Source: JAVKSM01 sp039583705
GTDB taxonomy: Bacteria; Actinomycetota; Actinomycetes; Mycobacteriales; Pseudonocardiaceae
DNA: 36,145 bases
Assembly: GCA_039583705.1 (NCBI GenBank)
Contig: JAVKSM010000015.1
Coordinates: forward strand, 1-36,145
Reading direction: 5' to 3'
Positions within the stretch are counted from its first letter, which is position 1, and each line of letters starts with the position of its first letter. Both the position numbers and the translations under genes were made by a program. Below, piece by piece: positions 1-8,868 of this stretch. The notes below the pieces were generated by a model that saw nothing but the letters and a program-made list of their open reading frames with translations, made no database searches and was not told where the DNA came from.

Positions 1-3000
1 GCAGCCGGGTGGCGAGCGCCGCGGCGGCGCCCAGCGCGGTGGCGCCGACGCCCACCGCGGCGAGCCGGCGGGCCCGGCGCCCGATCCCCGGCTGTGGACG
101 GGCGTGGTTGTAGGGCTGCTCCGGCAAGCCACCGCGGTAGCCCTCCGGGCCGTGCTCGCGGGCCATCGTCATGAGCTGGGCGACGTGCAGCGCACCACGC
201 CCGGTGCCGGCGTGCTCGATCTGGGTCTTGCAGGAGAAGCCGTCGGCGACGATCAGGGTGTCGGGGTCGGCCGAGCGCACCGCGGGCAGCAGCGCCTGTT
301 CCCCACAGTCCAGGGAGATGTCGTACTTGCCGTCCTCGAAGCCCCACGACCCGGCCAGCCCGCAGCATCCACCGGTGAGCGGCGAGACCGTCATCCCCAT
401 CTTCTCCAGCAGTTGCCGCTCCGGGTCGATGCCGCCGGTCGCGCGGTGGTGGCAGTGCCCCCACAGCAGCGCCTGCCGGCGCAGCGGCGGCGGGGGGATG
501 TCGAAGGCGGTGAAGAACTCGCCGAAGTGGTAGGCGTTGCGGGCCAGCCGTTTCGCGTCGTCGTCGTGCGGCAGCAGCTTGCCCAGCTCGTCCTTGAACA
601 CCGCGAGGCAGCTCGGCTCCATGCCGACGACAGGGGTGTCGGTCCGGATCTCCTCCCGCAGCACGTCCAGCACCCGGCGCAGGTAGTGCCGGGCGGCGTC
701 GAGAAAGCCGTAGTCGTAGAGCGGACGGCCGCAGCAGAGGTGGCTCTGCGGCATCACGACCTGCCAGCCGGCCGCCTCGATGGCCTCCACGCAGGCGACG
801 CCGACGTCGGTGTGCAGGTGGTTGTTGAAGGTGTCCGGGAAGAGCACCACGCGCCGACCCTGTGGGTTGGCCGAGCCACCCCGCTCGCCGAACCACTGTT
901 GCAGGGTGAGCGGGGCGAACGCCGGCAGCGGGCGGCGCCGGTCGATGCCGGCGGCGAGCTTGGCGAGCCGGCTGAGCCCAGGGGTCTGGGTGAGCGCGTT
1001 GACGACCTCCGGCATCCGGGCGGCCAGCCGGGAGGCCTGGTCGATGAAGCCGAAGGCGTAGGCGTAGCGCGGTCGCCACCGCCGCCACGAGCGGTAGTGG
1101 TGGTGGAGGAACTCTGACTTGTAGGTCGGCATGTCGACGTTGACCGGGCAGTCGTTGGTGCAGCCCTTGCAGGCCAGGCACAGGTCCAGCGCGTCGGCGA
1201 CCTCGCGGGACTGCCAGCCGTCGGTGATCACCTCGCCGCGCAGCATCTCGAACAGCAGCCGGGCCCGGCCGCGGGTGGAGTGCTTCTCCTCCCGGGTCAC
1301 CTGGTAGCTGGGGCACATCGTCTGCGTCGCGTCGGGCACCCGGCACTTGCCGACGCCGACGCAGCGCAGCGTGGCGTGCGCGAAGTCGCCGCCGTCCGCC
1401 GGATAGGCGAAGCTGACCCGCGGCCGCGGCGGGTTGTAGTCCGTGCCCAGCTTGAGGTTCTCGTCGAAACGGTAGGGGTCGATCACCTTGCCCGGGTTCA
1501 GCTTCCAGTCCGGGTCCCAGATCGTCTTGAACTCCCGCATCGCGTCGAGCAGCCGCGGGCTGTACTGCTTGCCGAGCAGTTCGGCGCGCTGCTGGCCGTC
1601 GCCGTGCTCACCGGACATCGAGCCGCCGTAGGCGGCGACGAGGTCGGCGGCCGCTTCCAGGAAGCTGCGGTAGGTGCGCAGGCCGTGCGCGGTGCGCAGG
1701 TCGAAGTTGATCCGGGAGTGGATGCAGCCCTGGCCGAGGTGGCCGTACATCGCGCCCCGCAGGCCGTAGGAGTCATAGAGCTTCTGCAGGTCGCGGACGT
1801 AGTCCCCGACGCGGTGTGGCGGCACCGCCGAGTCCTCCCAGCCGGGCCAGTGGTCGCCGCCGTCGGGCGGGAACGCGGTGGAGCCCAGCCCGCTCTCCCG
1901 GATCTCCCACAGATCCTCGCTGTTGCCGCCGTCCTGCCGGCTCTTGGAGATGACCACACGGTCTGCCGGGTAGCCCTTGGTGGTGCGCAACCATTCGACG
2001 AACTCCTTGGCCCGCTGCCCGGACTCGTCGGCGGAGTCCGCGCCGAACTGCACCATCAGCCAGGCGCCCTCACCCTGCCGCGGCAGCTCGTGCAGGCCGG
2101 CCATGTTGATCGACTTCAGTTGCTGGTCGTGCACCAGCAGGTGGTCGATGGCCTCCAGCCCGATCGGCTTCCACTCCATGATCTCCGGCACGTGCCTGCC
2201 GGCGTCGGCGAGACCGTCGTACTGCACGATGACCAGGGTGCGTTGCAACATCGCCGGGGTGAGCATGAGCGTCGCGCTCAGCGCGATCGCGCAGGTGCTC
2301 TCGGTGCCGACCAGCGCGCGGGCGACGTTGAAGCCCTTCTCCGGCAGCAGCTCGTCGAGGTTGTAGCCCGACACCCGCCGGGGCAGCTCCGCCACCGACG
2401 GGTAGCCGGCCCGGATGTCCTCGGCGTAGCGGTCGCGCAGGTCGCGCAGCTTGGCGTAGATCTCACCCTTGCGTCCACCCCCGGCGATGATCACGTCGAG
2501 CTGCTGCTCCTCGTCCACCCCCACCTGGAACCGCGCGCCGTCGTAGGTGAGCACCTCCAGCGCGTGGGTGTTGTCCGACGTGCGCGGGCCGGGCCCGTAG
2601 TGCTGGGACTGCACCGAGTGGACGCCGCAGGAGTTGTTGCCGACGTTGCCGCCGATCGTGCACCGCGAGTGCGAGGACGGGTCGGGGCCGAACACGAGGT
2701 TGTGCCTGCCGGTCTCCCGGTTGAGCTGTTCGTTGATCACTCCGGTCTCGGCGGTGACGAGCTTGCGGGCGACGTCGATGCGGCCGATCCTGGTCAGGTA
2801 CTTGGAGAAGTCGATGACGACCGCGACGTTGACCGTCTCGCCGGACAGGCTCGTTCCGCCACCCCGGCACAGCACGGGGGCGCCGTAGCGGTGGCAGGCG
2901 GCCACGGTGGCGACCACGTCGTCGAGCGTCCTGGGGACCACGACCCCGATCGGCACCTGGCGGAAGTTCGACGCGTCGTTGGCGTACATCGCCAGCGAGC

Positions 3001-3142
3001 CGGCGTCGAAGCGGACCTCGCCCGCGACGTTGCGGCGCAGGTGGCGCTCCAGTCCCCGGACGTTGACCCGCGCGAGCGCCGCCATCCCGGCGGCGAACCG
3101 GGTGTCCGGCCGCGCCGGGACACCCAGGTCGGTCACCGCCAT
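1..3142 (-). CDS. FAD-linked and Fe-S (GlcD/GlpC-fusion) dehydrogenase, C-terminus cut by window edge
   Basis: Likely oxidises a 2-hydroxy acid such as D-lactate or glycolate and passes electrons to the quinone pool at the membrane. The 1047 residues visible from ATG 3142 run without a stop to the window edge. Order: PCMH-type FAD domain (about residues 45-300, with GGGTSLSGE and a GGNVGNNSCG motif), FAD-oxidase C domain (about 300-570, ending in a GEHGDGQ motif), a 4Fe-4S motif CLACKGCTNDCPVN near 650, and two CCG-type cysteine repeats (LCCGRPL near 800, GGCCGLAG near 925). The last about 25 residues form a hydrophobic Ala-rich helix, an unusual C-terminal membrane anchor for this family. 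The ATG overlaps the upstream TGA by one base, so it is probably translationally coupled to the pyruvate oxidase gene. Substrate is not provable from sequence. Confidence 0.85.
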   Translation of the reverse strand, partial: MAVTDLGVPARPDTRFAAGMAALARVNVRGLERHLRRNVAGEVRFDAGSLAMYANDASNFRQVPIGVVVPRTLDDVVATVAACHRYGAPVLCRGGGTSLSGETVNVAVVIDFSKYLTRIGRIDVARKLVTAETGVINEQLNRETGRHNLVFGPDPSSHSRCTIGGNVGNNSCGVHSVQSQHYGPGPRTSDNTHALEVLTYDGARFQVGVDEEQQLDVIIAGGGRKGEIYAKLRDLRDRYAEDIRAGYPSVAELPRRVSGYNLDELLPEKGFNVARALVGTESTCAIALSATLMLTPAMLQRTLVIVQYDGLADAGRHVPEIMEWKPIGLEAIDHLLVHDQQLKSINMAGLHELPRQGEGAWLMVQFGADSADESGQRAKEFVEWLRTTKGYPADRVVISKSRQDGGNSEDLWEIRESGLGSTAFPPDGGDHWPGWEDSAVPPHRVGDYVRDLQKLYDSYGLRGAMYGHLGQGCIHSRINFDLRTAHGLRTYRSFLEAAADLVAAYGGSMSGEHGDGQQRAELLGKQYSPRLLDAMREFKTIWDPDWKLNPGKVIDPYRFDENLKLGTDYNPPRPRVSFAYPADGGDFAHATLRCVGVGKCRVPDATQTMCPSYQVTREEKHSTRGRARLLFEMLRGEVITDGWQSREVADALDLCLACKGCTNDCPVNVDMPTYKSEFLHHHYRSWRRWRPRYAYAFGFIDQASRLAARMPEVVNALTQTPGLSRLAKLAAGIDRRRPLPAFAPLTLQQWFGERGGSANPQGRRVVLFPDTFNNHLHTDVGVACVEAIEAAGWQVVMPQSHLCCGRPLYDYGFLDAARHYLRRVLDVLREEIRTDTPVVGMEPSCLAVFKDELGKLLPHDDDAKRLARNAYHFGEFFTAFDIPPPPLRRQALLWGHCHHRATGGIDPERQLLEKMGMTVSPLTGGCCGLAGSWGFEDGKYDISLDCGEQALLPAVRSADPDTLIVADGFSCKTQIEHAGTGRGALHVAQLMTMAREHGPEGYRGGLPEQPYNHARPQPGIGRRARRLAAVGVGATALGAAAALATRL

Positions 3143-4950
3143 CAGCCCTCGCCTCCGGGCAGCTTCTCCTTGATCGACTCAGTGAACTCGTGCAGCTTCT
3201 GCTTGGCGCCCTCCTTGATGATGCCGGCGGCCTGCGGGTCGCCGCCCAGCACGGCCTTGGCCGACTTCTTGGCCTGCTCGTACTTGATGTGCGGCGGGAT
3301 CGGCGGCACCTCGTTGCTGACGACCACCTCGAGCACCACGGGTCGGTCGGCCCGCAGCGCCTCCTCCCATGCCGAACCCATCCGGGCCGGGTCGTCGCAG
3401 CGGATCCCCTTCAGGCCCAACAGCTCGGCGAACTGGGCGTAGGGCACGTCGGGGATGTACTGCGAACCCATGAACTTCGGGTCGCCGGCCATCGCGCGCT
3501 GCTCCCAGGTGACCTGGTTGAGGTCCTGGTTGTTGAACACGCACACGACCAGCGTCGGGTTGGACCAGCGCTCCCAGTACCGCTTGACGGTGATCATCTC
3601 GGCCATGCCGTTCATCTGGAACGCGCCGTCGCCGACCATCGCGATGACCGGGAGCTGCGGGTAGGCGAACTTCGCGCCGATCGCGTAGGGCGTGCCGGGG
3701 CCCATCGTCGCAAGGTTGCCCGAGAGCGAGGCCCGCATCCCCTTGCGCAACCGCAGGTGCCGCGCCCACCAGTTGGTCGCCGACCCGGAGTCCGCGGTGA
3801 GGATCACGTTGTCGGGCAACCGCGGGGACAGCTCGTGCGCCACCAGCTCCGGGTTCATCGGGTCGGCCGAGTCGTGGGCGCGATCGTCGAGCACGCGCCA
3901 CCACTCGGCGACCTCCTTCTCGAGCTGCTCCCGCCACGACCGGTCCGACTTGCGCCGCAGCAGCGGGATCAGCTCTCGCAGCGTCTCCCTGGAGTCGCCG
4001 ATGAGGTTGGCGTCGATCGGGTAGCGCACGCCGATCATCCGACCGTCGATGTCGATCTCGACGGCACGGCACTGGCCCTCCTCCGGTAGCCACTCGGCGT
4101 AGGGGAAGCTGGTGCCGACCATGAGCAGGGTGTCGGCACCCTTCATCAGCTCGTGGCTGGCCGTGGAGCCGAGCAGGCCGATCGGCCCGGTGACGTAGGG
4201 CAGGTCGTCGGGCAGCACCTCCCGGCCCAGCAGCGTCTTCGCCACCCCGGCGCCGAGCAGTTCGGCCACCTCGACCACCTCGGAGGCGGCCTCGGCGGCG
4301 CCCTGCCCCACCAGCATGGCCACCCTGCTGCCCTCGTTGAGGATCTCCGCGGCCTTGTTCAACTCCGTCTCCGGCGGGATGATCCGCGGCTTGGTCCAGC
4401 CGATGCTGGTGTAGACCGCACCGTGCATGCGTGGCGGGGAGGGCTGGGCCTCCTCCTCCTGCACGTCGTCCGGGATGATCAGGCTCGCGACGCCCCGGGT
4501 GGTCAGCGCGACCTTGACGGCGCGGTCGACGAGCTGGCGGGCCTGTGCGGGGTGCATACAGGTCTGGACGTACTCGGAGACGTCCTTGAACAACGTGTTG
4601 AGGTCGACCTCCTGCTGGTACTCCACGCCGAGGGAGATCCGCTTCTGCTGGCCGATGATCGCCACCACCGGCTGGTGGTCCATCCGCGCGTCGTACAGGC
4701 CGTTGAGCAGGTGGATGGCACCTGGTCCGGAGGTGGCCATCGTGCAGCCCACCTCCCCGGTGAACTTCGCGTGGGCGGTCGCCATGAACGCGCCCATCTC
4801 CTCGTGCCGGGGCTGGATGAACTCGGGGTCGCCCTTCGCCCGGTCCAGCGCCCCGAGGAACCCGTTGATGCCGTCGCCCGGGTAGCCGTAGATGCGGTGG
4901 ATACCCCACTCGGAGAGCCGGTTCAGGACATAGTCGGCGACCTTGGGCAT
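3142..4950 (-). CDS. Thiamine-pyrophosphate enzyme, pyruvate:quinone oxidoreductase (PoxB)-like
   Basis: 602 residues from ATG 4950, chosen because a GGGAGG ribosome site lies about nine bases upstream and the family N-terminus (ADYVLNRL...YGYPGDG) starts there. A longer in-frame start at 5022 adds only non-conserved residues. Three-domain POX/ALS fold: N-terminal domain with catalytic Glu50 in RHEE, central FAD/nucleotide-type domain (about 190-345), and C-terminal ThDP domain with GDG at 440-442 and NN at 473-474. The C-terminal about 30 residues are Lys/Glu-rich and amphipathic, like the lipid-binding tail of E. coli PoxB. PoxB-type enzymes oxidise pyruvate to acetate and CO2 with quinone as acceptor. 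Acetolactate synthase is less likely: no IlvN partner follows and the neighbour is a 2-hydroxyacid dehydrogenase. Confidence 0.8.
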   Translation of the reverse strand: MPKVADYVLNRLSEWGIHRIYGYPGDGINGFLGALDRAKGDPEFIQPRHEEMGAFMATAHAKFTGEVGCTMATSGPGAIHLLNGLYDARMDHQPVVAIIGQQKRISLGVEYQQEVDLNTLFKDVSEYVQTCMHPAQARQLVDRAVKVALTTRGVASLIIPDDVQEEEAQPSPPRMHGAVYTSIGWTKPRIIPPETELNKAAEILNEGSRVAMLVGQGAAEAASEVVEVAELLGAGVAKTLLGREVLPDDLPYVTGPIGLLGSTASHELMKGADTLLMVGTSFPYAEWLPEEGQCRAVEIDIDGRMIGVRYPIDANLIGDSRETLRELIPLLRRKSDRSWREQLEKEVAEWWRVLDDRAHDSADPMNPELVAHELSPRLPDNVILTADSGSATNWWARHLRLRKGMRASLSGNLATMGPGTPYAIGAKFAYPQLPVIAMVGDGAFQMNGMAEMITVKRYWERWSNPTLVVCVFNNQDLNQVTWEQRAMAGDPKFMGSQYIPDVPYAQFAELLGLKGIRCDDPARMGSAWEEALRADRPVVLEVVVSNEVPPIPPHIKYEQAKKSAKAVLGGDPQAAGIIKEGAKQKLHEFTESIKEKLPGGEG

Positions 4951-5185
4951 GGGGCTTGACCTCCCGGAAGGCAGAACGCGGCTGGCTATCGAAAGACGAC
5001 TACCCGCACCCGGGGAGGCCAAACGGCGCCCCGGGTGGCCGGACCGGGCGGGTTCGTGGCTCGGGATCCCTCGCGGCGGTTTGTCCGCGGCGGTGCCCGG
5101 CTATGCAGGACCGACGGTGTCCCGGCTGCGGCGGGACTGTGCGGTGTCCGGCTACGGCGGGACTACCAGGAGGAGGAGGCCGTTC
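4951..5185. promoter_or_regulatory. Divergent intergenic region between the oxidase operon and the SDR operon
   Basis: This 235-bp gap must hold promoters for both directions, but no convincing -35/-10 pair was found. It contains an imperfect direct repeat of about 22 bp (5116-5138 and 5143-5164, sharing GGTGTCC, a GGCT core and GCGGGACT), spaced 27 bp apart, immediately before the SDR ribosome site AGGAGGAGG at 5169-5179. A repeated regulator site is possible but unproven. Confidence 0.4.
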
Positions 5186-6205
5186 ATGCCCGAGAACCTC
5201 AGGCGCCAGCAGCGCAAGGTCGCCGTCGTGACGGGGGGGTCGGCCGGTGTGGGTCGCGCCGCGGTCCGGCAGTTGGCCACTCGGGGTTATGACGTGGCGA
5301 TCCTGGCCCGGGGTGGTGCCGGGTTGGACGGGGCGGCGGGGGAGGTTCGCTCCCATGGTCGTCGGGCGTTGCCGTTGGCGGTGGACGTGGCTGACCAGGC
5401 GGGTGTGGAGCGGGCCGCGCAGCGGGTGGAGGCGGAGCTGGGTGAGATCGACGTGTGGGTGAACGTGGCGTTCGTGGGCTCTTTGGCGTTCAGTTGGGAC
5501 ACCGGTATGGCGGAGTTCCGTCGGATCACTGAGGTCACCTACTACGGGCAGGTGTACGGCACGTTGGCGGCGTTGGCCCGGATGCGGCCGCGGGACCGGG
5601 GGGTGATCGTCAATGTGGGTTCGGCGATGGCGTACCGGTCGATCCCGTTGCAGGCGCCGTACTGTGGGGCCAAGCATGCGGTGAAGGGGTTCAGCGAGTC
5701 GGTGATGACCGAGTTGGCGCATGAGCGCAGCCGGGTGAAGGTGTGCATGGTGCAGCTTCCTGGGTTGAACACCCCGCAGTTCAACTGGAACCTGTCGAGG
5801 ATGCCCGGTCATCCGATGCCGGTGGCGCCGATCTTCCAGCCGGAGTTGGCGGCGCGGGCGATCGTGTTCCTGGCCGAGCATCCCCGCCGCAACATGTGGG
5901 TGGGGATCGCCACCGCGTACACGATCCTCGCTGAGCGGTTGGTTCCCAAGCTCCTCGACGTGTATCTCGGTCGGAGCGGGGTGAGCTCGCAGCAGACCGA
6001 CCAGGACGCGCCGCGGCTCGGGTCGAACGTCTTCGAGCCCCGCGACGACACGGCGGACCAGGGCGCGCACGGCGCGTTCGACGAGAAGGCGCACGCCAAG
6101 GATCCGGTGTCATGGGCCTCGATGCACCGCGCCGCCCTGCTCTCCGGCGCCGCGGGCGCCGCCGCCCTCGCCGGCGCCGCGTGGACCCTGGTGCGTGCCC
6201 GATGA
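5186..6205 (+). CDS. Short-chain dehydrogenase/reductase with C-terminal membrane segment
   Basis: 339 residues from ATG 5186, preceded by AGGAGGAGG. Classical SDR: the NAD(P)-binding TGGSAGVG motif near residue 14, then a Ser...YCGAK catalytic pair (Tyr-x3-Lys) near 160. About 75 residues follow the SDR core, ending in a hydrophobic Ala/Gly-rich helix with Arg at the end, which suggests a C-terminal membrane anchor. Long SDRs of this kind are common in actinobacteria and mostly uncharacterised, so the substrate is unknown. The stop overlaps the start of the GH15 gene (ATGA), indicating a two-gene operon. Codon use in the middle has more GTG and TTG than its neighbours. Confidence 0.85.
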   Translation: MPENLRRQQRKVAVVTGGSAGVGRAAVRQLATRGYDVAILARGGAGLDGAAGEVRSHGRRALPLAVDVADQAGVERAAQRVEAELGEIDVWVNVAFVGSLAFSWDTGMAEFRRITEVTYYGQVYGTLAALARMRPRDRGVIVNVGSAMAYRSIPLQAPYCGAKHAVKGFSESVMTELAHERSRVKVCMVQLPGLNTPQFNWNLSRMPGHPMPVAPIFQPELAARAIVFLAEHPRRNMWVGIATAYTILAERLVPKLLDVYLGRSGVSSQQTDQDAPRLGSNVFEPRDDTADQGAHGAFDEKAHAKDPVSWASMHRAALLSGAAGAAALAGAAWTLVRAR

Positions 6206-7995
6206 CGATCACACGCAGGGACGGGTATGCGCCGCTGGGCCGGTACGGCGTCATCGGGGACGGCCAGGCCGGGGCGTTAGTCGCGGCAGACGGTTCAGTC
6301 GATTGGTTCGCGGTGCCACGGCTGGACACGGCGCCGGTCTGCGCGGCGCTGCTCGACCCCGGCGAGGGCGGGGCGATCACGTTGGCCCCCACCGTGCCGT
6401 GTCAGGTCAGCCAGCGCTACCTGGATGCGACGATGGTTCTGGAGACGACGTTCCGCGCCGAGGGCGGCACAGTCGTGGTCACCGATGCCCTCACGGTCGG
6501 CGCCGTGGGATCACTGCCGTGGACCGAGCTTGCCCGGCGGATCGAGGCGAGCTCCGGTGAGGTGCCGATGCGCTGGCAGGTCTGTCCGGGGCATCGGCTC
6601 GGGACCGCCCGGCCGTGGGTGCGACACCGCGACGGCGTTCCCCTGATCGAGGCCGGCGACGTGCAGCTCGCGGTCCTGACCTCGGGCGTGGGCGTGCCCG
6701 AGGTCGGCGCCCAGAACCTCGGGGCGGAGTTCGTGGCGCGCCAGGGCGAGCGGGCGCTGCTCGCCGTGGTCGGCACCCGGGGGGAACCGCTGCCGCTGCC
6801 CAGGGCCGAGGAGGTGCAGGCGCGCATCGACCTCACCGCCGAGCGGTGGCGGCGCTGGAGTGCGGACATCCGCTACGACGGGCCGCACGCCGAGGCGGTG
6901 CGCCGCAGCGCGCTCGTCCTCAAAGCCCTCACCCTCGTCCCGCAGGGCGCGATCGTGGCGGCGCTGACCACCTCGTTGCCCGAGCGCATCGGCGCGGAGC
7001 GGAACTTCGACTACCGGTTCGGCTGGGTGCGCGACTCCTCTTTCGCCCTGGACGTGATGGCCCGGCTGGGCCTGTCCGAGGAGGTGCACGCGGCGCTGTC
7101 CTGGCTGCTGCACGCGGTGGAGCGCACAGCGCCGGAGGTACGCTCGCTCTACACGCTCGACGGCGAGCCTGCCCCTGCCGAGATGAGCAGTCTGGATGCC
7201 CTGCCCGGCTACCGCGGCTCGCAACCCGTCCAGCTCGGCAACCAAGCGGCGAGCCAGACCCAGCTGGGCGCCTACGGCGACCTCATGGACGCGGTGTGGC
7301 GCTACACCACACACGACGGGTACCTCGACGCCGCCAGCGCCGCCGCCCTCGCCGAGATGGCGGACCGGGTGTGCGACCTGTGGCGCAGCCAGGACGCCGG
7401 GATCTGGGAGCTGGGGAACCAGGCCCATTACACGATCTCCAAGATCGGGTGTTGGGTCGCGCTGGACCGCGCCGTCCGGCTGGCCGAGGCGGGTCAGCTC
7501 ACCAGCCCGCACGTCGAGCGGTGGCGCTGGGAGCGTTCAGCGGTCCGCTCCTGGACCCTGCGACACTGCTGGTCCGAGGCCAAGCAGGCGCTGACGTTCT
7601 ACGCGGGCACCGCAGAGCTGGACGCCGCGGTCCTGCTCGCGGCCCGCGTCGGCTTCCTCGACGGCACGGATCCCCGGTTGTCCAGCACGATCGACGCCAT
7701 CCGCTCCGAGCTGGGGGCGAAGGGGCCGCTGCTCTACCGCTACAGCGGCATGGCGCAGCAGGAGGGGGCGTTTCTGGCCTGCACGTTCTGGCTGGTCGAG
7801 GCGCTCAGCCACGCCGGGCGGCTCGACGAGGCAGGCTCGGTGCTGGAGCAGGCACTGTGCTACGCCGGTGACGTCGGCCTGTACTCCGAGGAGGTCGACC
7901 CGGAGACCGGGGAGCTGCGGGGCAACCTCCCGCAGGGCCTCACGCATCTGGCGTTGATCGGGGCCGCCACCGCCCTCGCCCGCGCCCAGCGGTAA
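6202..7995 (+). CDS. Glycoside hydrolase family 15 protein (glucoamylase/trehalase-like)
   Basis: 597 residues from ATG 6202, overlapping the SDR stop by four bases. The N-terminal beta-sandwich (about 1-230, opening with the family signature YGVIGDGQ...DGSVDW) is followed by the (alpha/alpha)6 barrel. The barrel has FDYRFGWVRDSSF, the QLGNQAASQTQLGAYG helix, general acid Glu403 in GIWEL and the second catalytic Glu563 in YSEEVDP, followed by GNLPQGLTHLALI. In actinobacteria, members of this group include trehalases and alpha-glucan hydrolases. The segment after GIWEL reads GNQAHYT where many family members have a Gly-Gly-Pro-Arg-type loop, so specificity may differ. No signal peptide is visible, so it is likely cytoplasmic and may act on trehalose or storage glucan. 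Confidence 0.88.
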   Translation: MTITRRDGYAPLGRYGVIGDGQAGALVAADGSVDWFAVPRLDTAPVCAALLDPGEGGAITLAPTVPCQVSQRYLDATMVLETTFRAEGGTVVVTDALTVGAVGSLPWTELARRIEASSGEVPMRWQVCPGHRLGTARPWVRHRDGVPLIEAGDVQLAVLTSGVGVPEVGAQNLGAEFVARQGERALLAVVGTRGEPLPLPRAEEVQARIDLTAERWRRWSADIRYDGPHAEAVRRSALVLKALTLVPQGAIVAALTTSLPERIGAERNFDYRFGWVRDSSFALDVMARLGLSEEVHAALSWLLHAVERTAPEVRSLYTLDGEPAPAEMSSLDALPGYRGSQPVQLGNQAASQTQLGAYGDLMDAVWRYTTHDGYLDAASAAALAEMADRVCDLWRSQDAGIWELGNQAHYTISKIGCWVALDRAVRLAEAGQLTSPHVERWRWERSAVRSWTLRHCWSEAKQALTFYAGTAELDAAVLLAARVGFLDGTDPRLSSTIDAIRSELGAKGPLLYRYSGMAQQEGAFLACTFWLVEALSHAGRLDEAGSVLEQALCYAGDVGLYSEEVDPETGELRGNLPQGLTHLALIGAATALARAQR

Positions 7996-8004
7996 CGCAG
8001 CGGG

Positions 8005-8700
8005 CTAGAGCTGGTCGCGGACGCCCGCCTCCCGGCTGACCCGGGCGACCTGGTCGGCCAGCCGCCCGGACACCGCGCGCTTCCCCCCGGCCAACCGCAG
8101 CAGCGGCAGCAGGTCGCGCCTGGTCGCGCTGTCCAGCTCGCTGGCCAGCGCCGCGTAGAGGGCCACCCCGGCCACCACCACACCGCACACGCCGGCGGCG
8201 TACTCCCAGGCCGCCGCCGCGGTCAGCTCGTAACCGCCGGTGAGGGCGAACCGCACCGCGGCCAGGAACAGCACGAGCGACGCGGCCACCTTGCTCGCCA
8301 GGGAGGCCGTGATCGGCACCAGCAGTGCGCCCGCGGCCACCACGAGCACGATCCCCAACCCGGGCCGCGTCGCCGCGGGTGGCGAGGTCAGCAGGGTCAC
8401 CCCCAGCGCGGCCCAGGTGCCGCCGAGCGTGCCGAAGCCGGTGCTGGCGACGACGTCGCGGCAGGGGAACCCGTAGAGGCAGCCGATGAGCTGCAACGGG
8501 ACGGTGAACGCGAGGATCCCGATCGCGAGGTCGTGGCGCGCCGTGGCGGGAACCCAGTGCAGCTGCAGGGCCGACACCAGCAGGCTGGCGAAGAACAAGG
8601 CCAGGAAGCCCATCGGCAGCGGCGACGCGAGCGGCCGCAGCACGATCCGCGTCACCTCCTGCGGGCGGGGGTCATTCGGGCTGACACTGGGTGTGGACAT
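8005..8700 (-). CDS. GPR1/FUN34/YaaH (acetate uptake transporter) family membrane protein
   Basis: 231 residues from ATG 8700, with GGAAGGAG seven bases upstream. Six hydrophobic segments span about residues 25-185. The entry motif ASPLPMGF corresponds to the family's NPAPLG, and the FGTLGGTWAALG segment matches the second conserved block. Family members move acetate or succinate by proton coupling, and some work in efflux. An unusual polar tail of about 45 residues (Arg/Leu-rich) follows the last helix and should be cytoplasmic. The gene converges on the GH15 gene with only nine bases between stops. Acetate transport would fit the pyruvate-to-acetate enzyme upstream, but the genes are in separate transcription units. 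Confidence 0.8.
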   Translation of the reverse strand: MSTPSVSPNDPRPQEVTRIVLRPLASPLPMGFLALFFASLLVSALQLHWVPATARHDLAIGILAFTVPLQLIGCLYGFPCRDVVASTGFGTLGGTWAALGVTLLTSPPAATRPGLGIVLVVAAGALLVPITASLASKVAASLVLFLAAVRFALTGGYELTAAAAWEYAAGVCGVVVAGVALYAALASELDSATRRDLLPLLRLAGGKRAVSGRLADQVARVSREAGVRDQL

Positions 8701-8713
8701 GCGGGATCTCCTT

Positions 8714-8751
8714 CCCGGTGCTGGCCGGCGGCCCCACCGGCCAGCACCGGG
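8714..8751 (-). promoter_or_regulatory. Perfect 15-bp inverted repeat abutting the ribosome site of the acetate transporter gene
   Basis: Left arm 8714-8728 and right arm 8737-8751 are exact reverse complements with an 8-base loop. In the transporter mRNA the stem would end inside the Shine-Dalgarno sequence GGAAGGAG (8708-8715), overlapping by two bases. It could be a translational control hairpin, a regulator-binding palindrome, or an attenuator stem. It has no U-run on either side, so a simple terminator is less likely. Confidence 0.6.
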
Positions 8752-8781
8752 TTTCCGCCGGTGGGCGAGCGAAACGGCCTT

Positions 8782-8836
8782 CGGCCGGGGATTGACCGGC
8801 GGGTGAAACGCGTCCGGCCGGGGACCGACCGGCGGT
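8782..8836. repeat. Imperfect 21-bp direct repeat, 33-bp spacing
   Basis: The segments starting at 8782 and 8815 share CGGCCGGGG and GACCGGCGG with two or three mismatches between them. They lie upstream of the enolase-superfamily gene and could be regulator sites or simple slippage products. Confidence 0.5.
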
Positions 8837-8868
8837 AGCCGGGTGTGGGAAACGGGTACTGCCCCCTC

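Noticed and set aside
1280..3442. 720-codon open frame on the plus strand across the dehydrogenase/oxidase genes
   Set aside because: Antisense to genes with complete conserved domains; composition is the Arg/Ala/Val/His-rich type seen opposite GC-rich genes and no family motif is present.
3142..4950. Thiamine enzyme as acetolactate synthase (ilvB)
   Set aside because: No regulatory subunit or ilvC follows, it overlaps a 2-hydroxyacid dehydrogenase gene, and it ends in a PoxB-like amphipathic tail.
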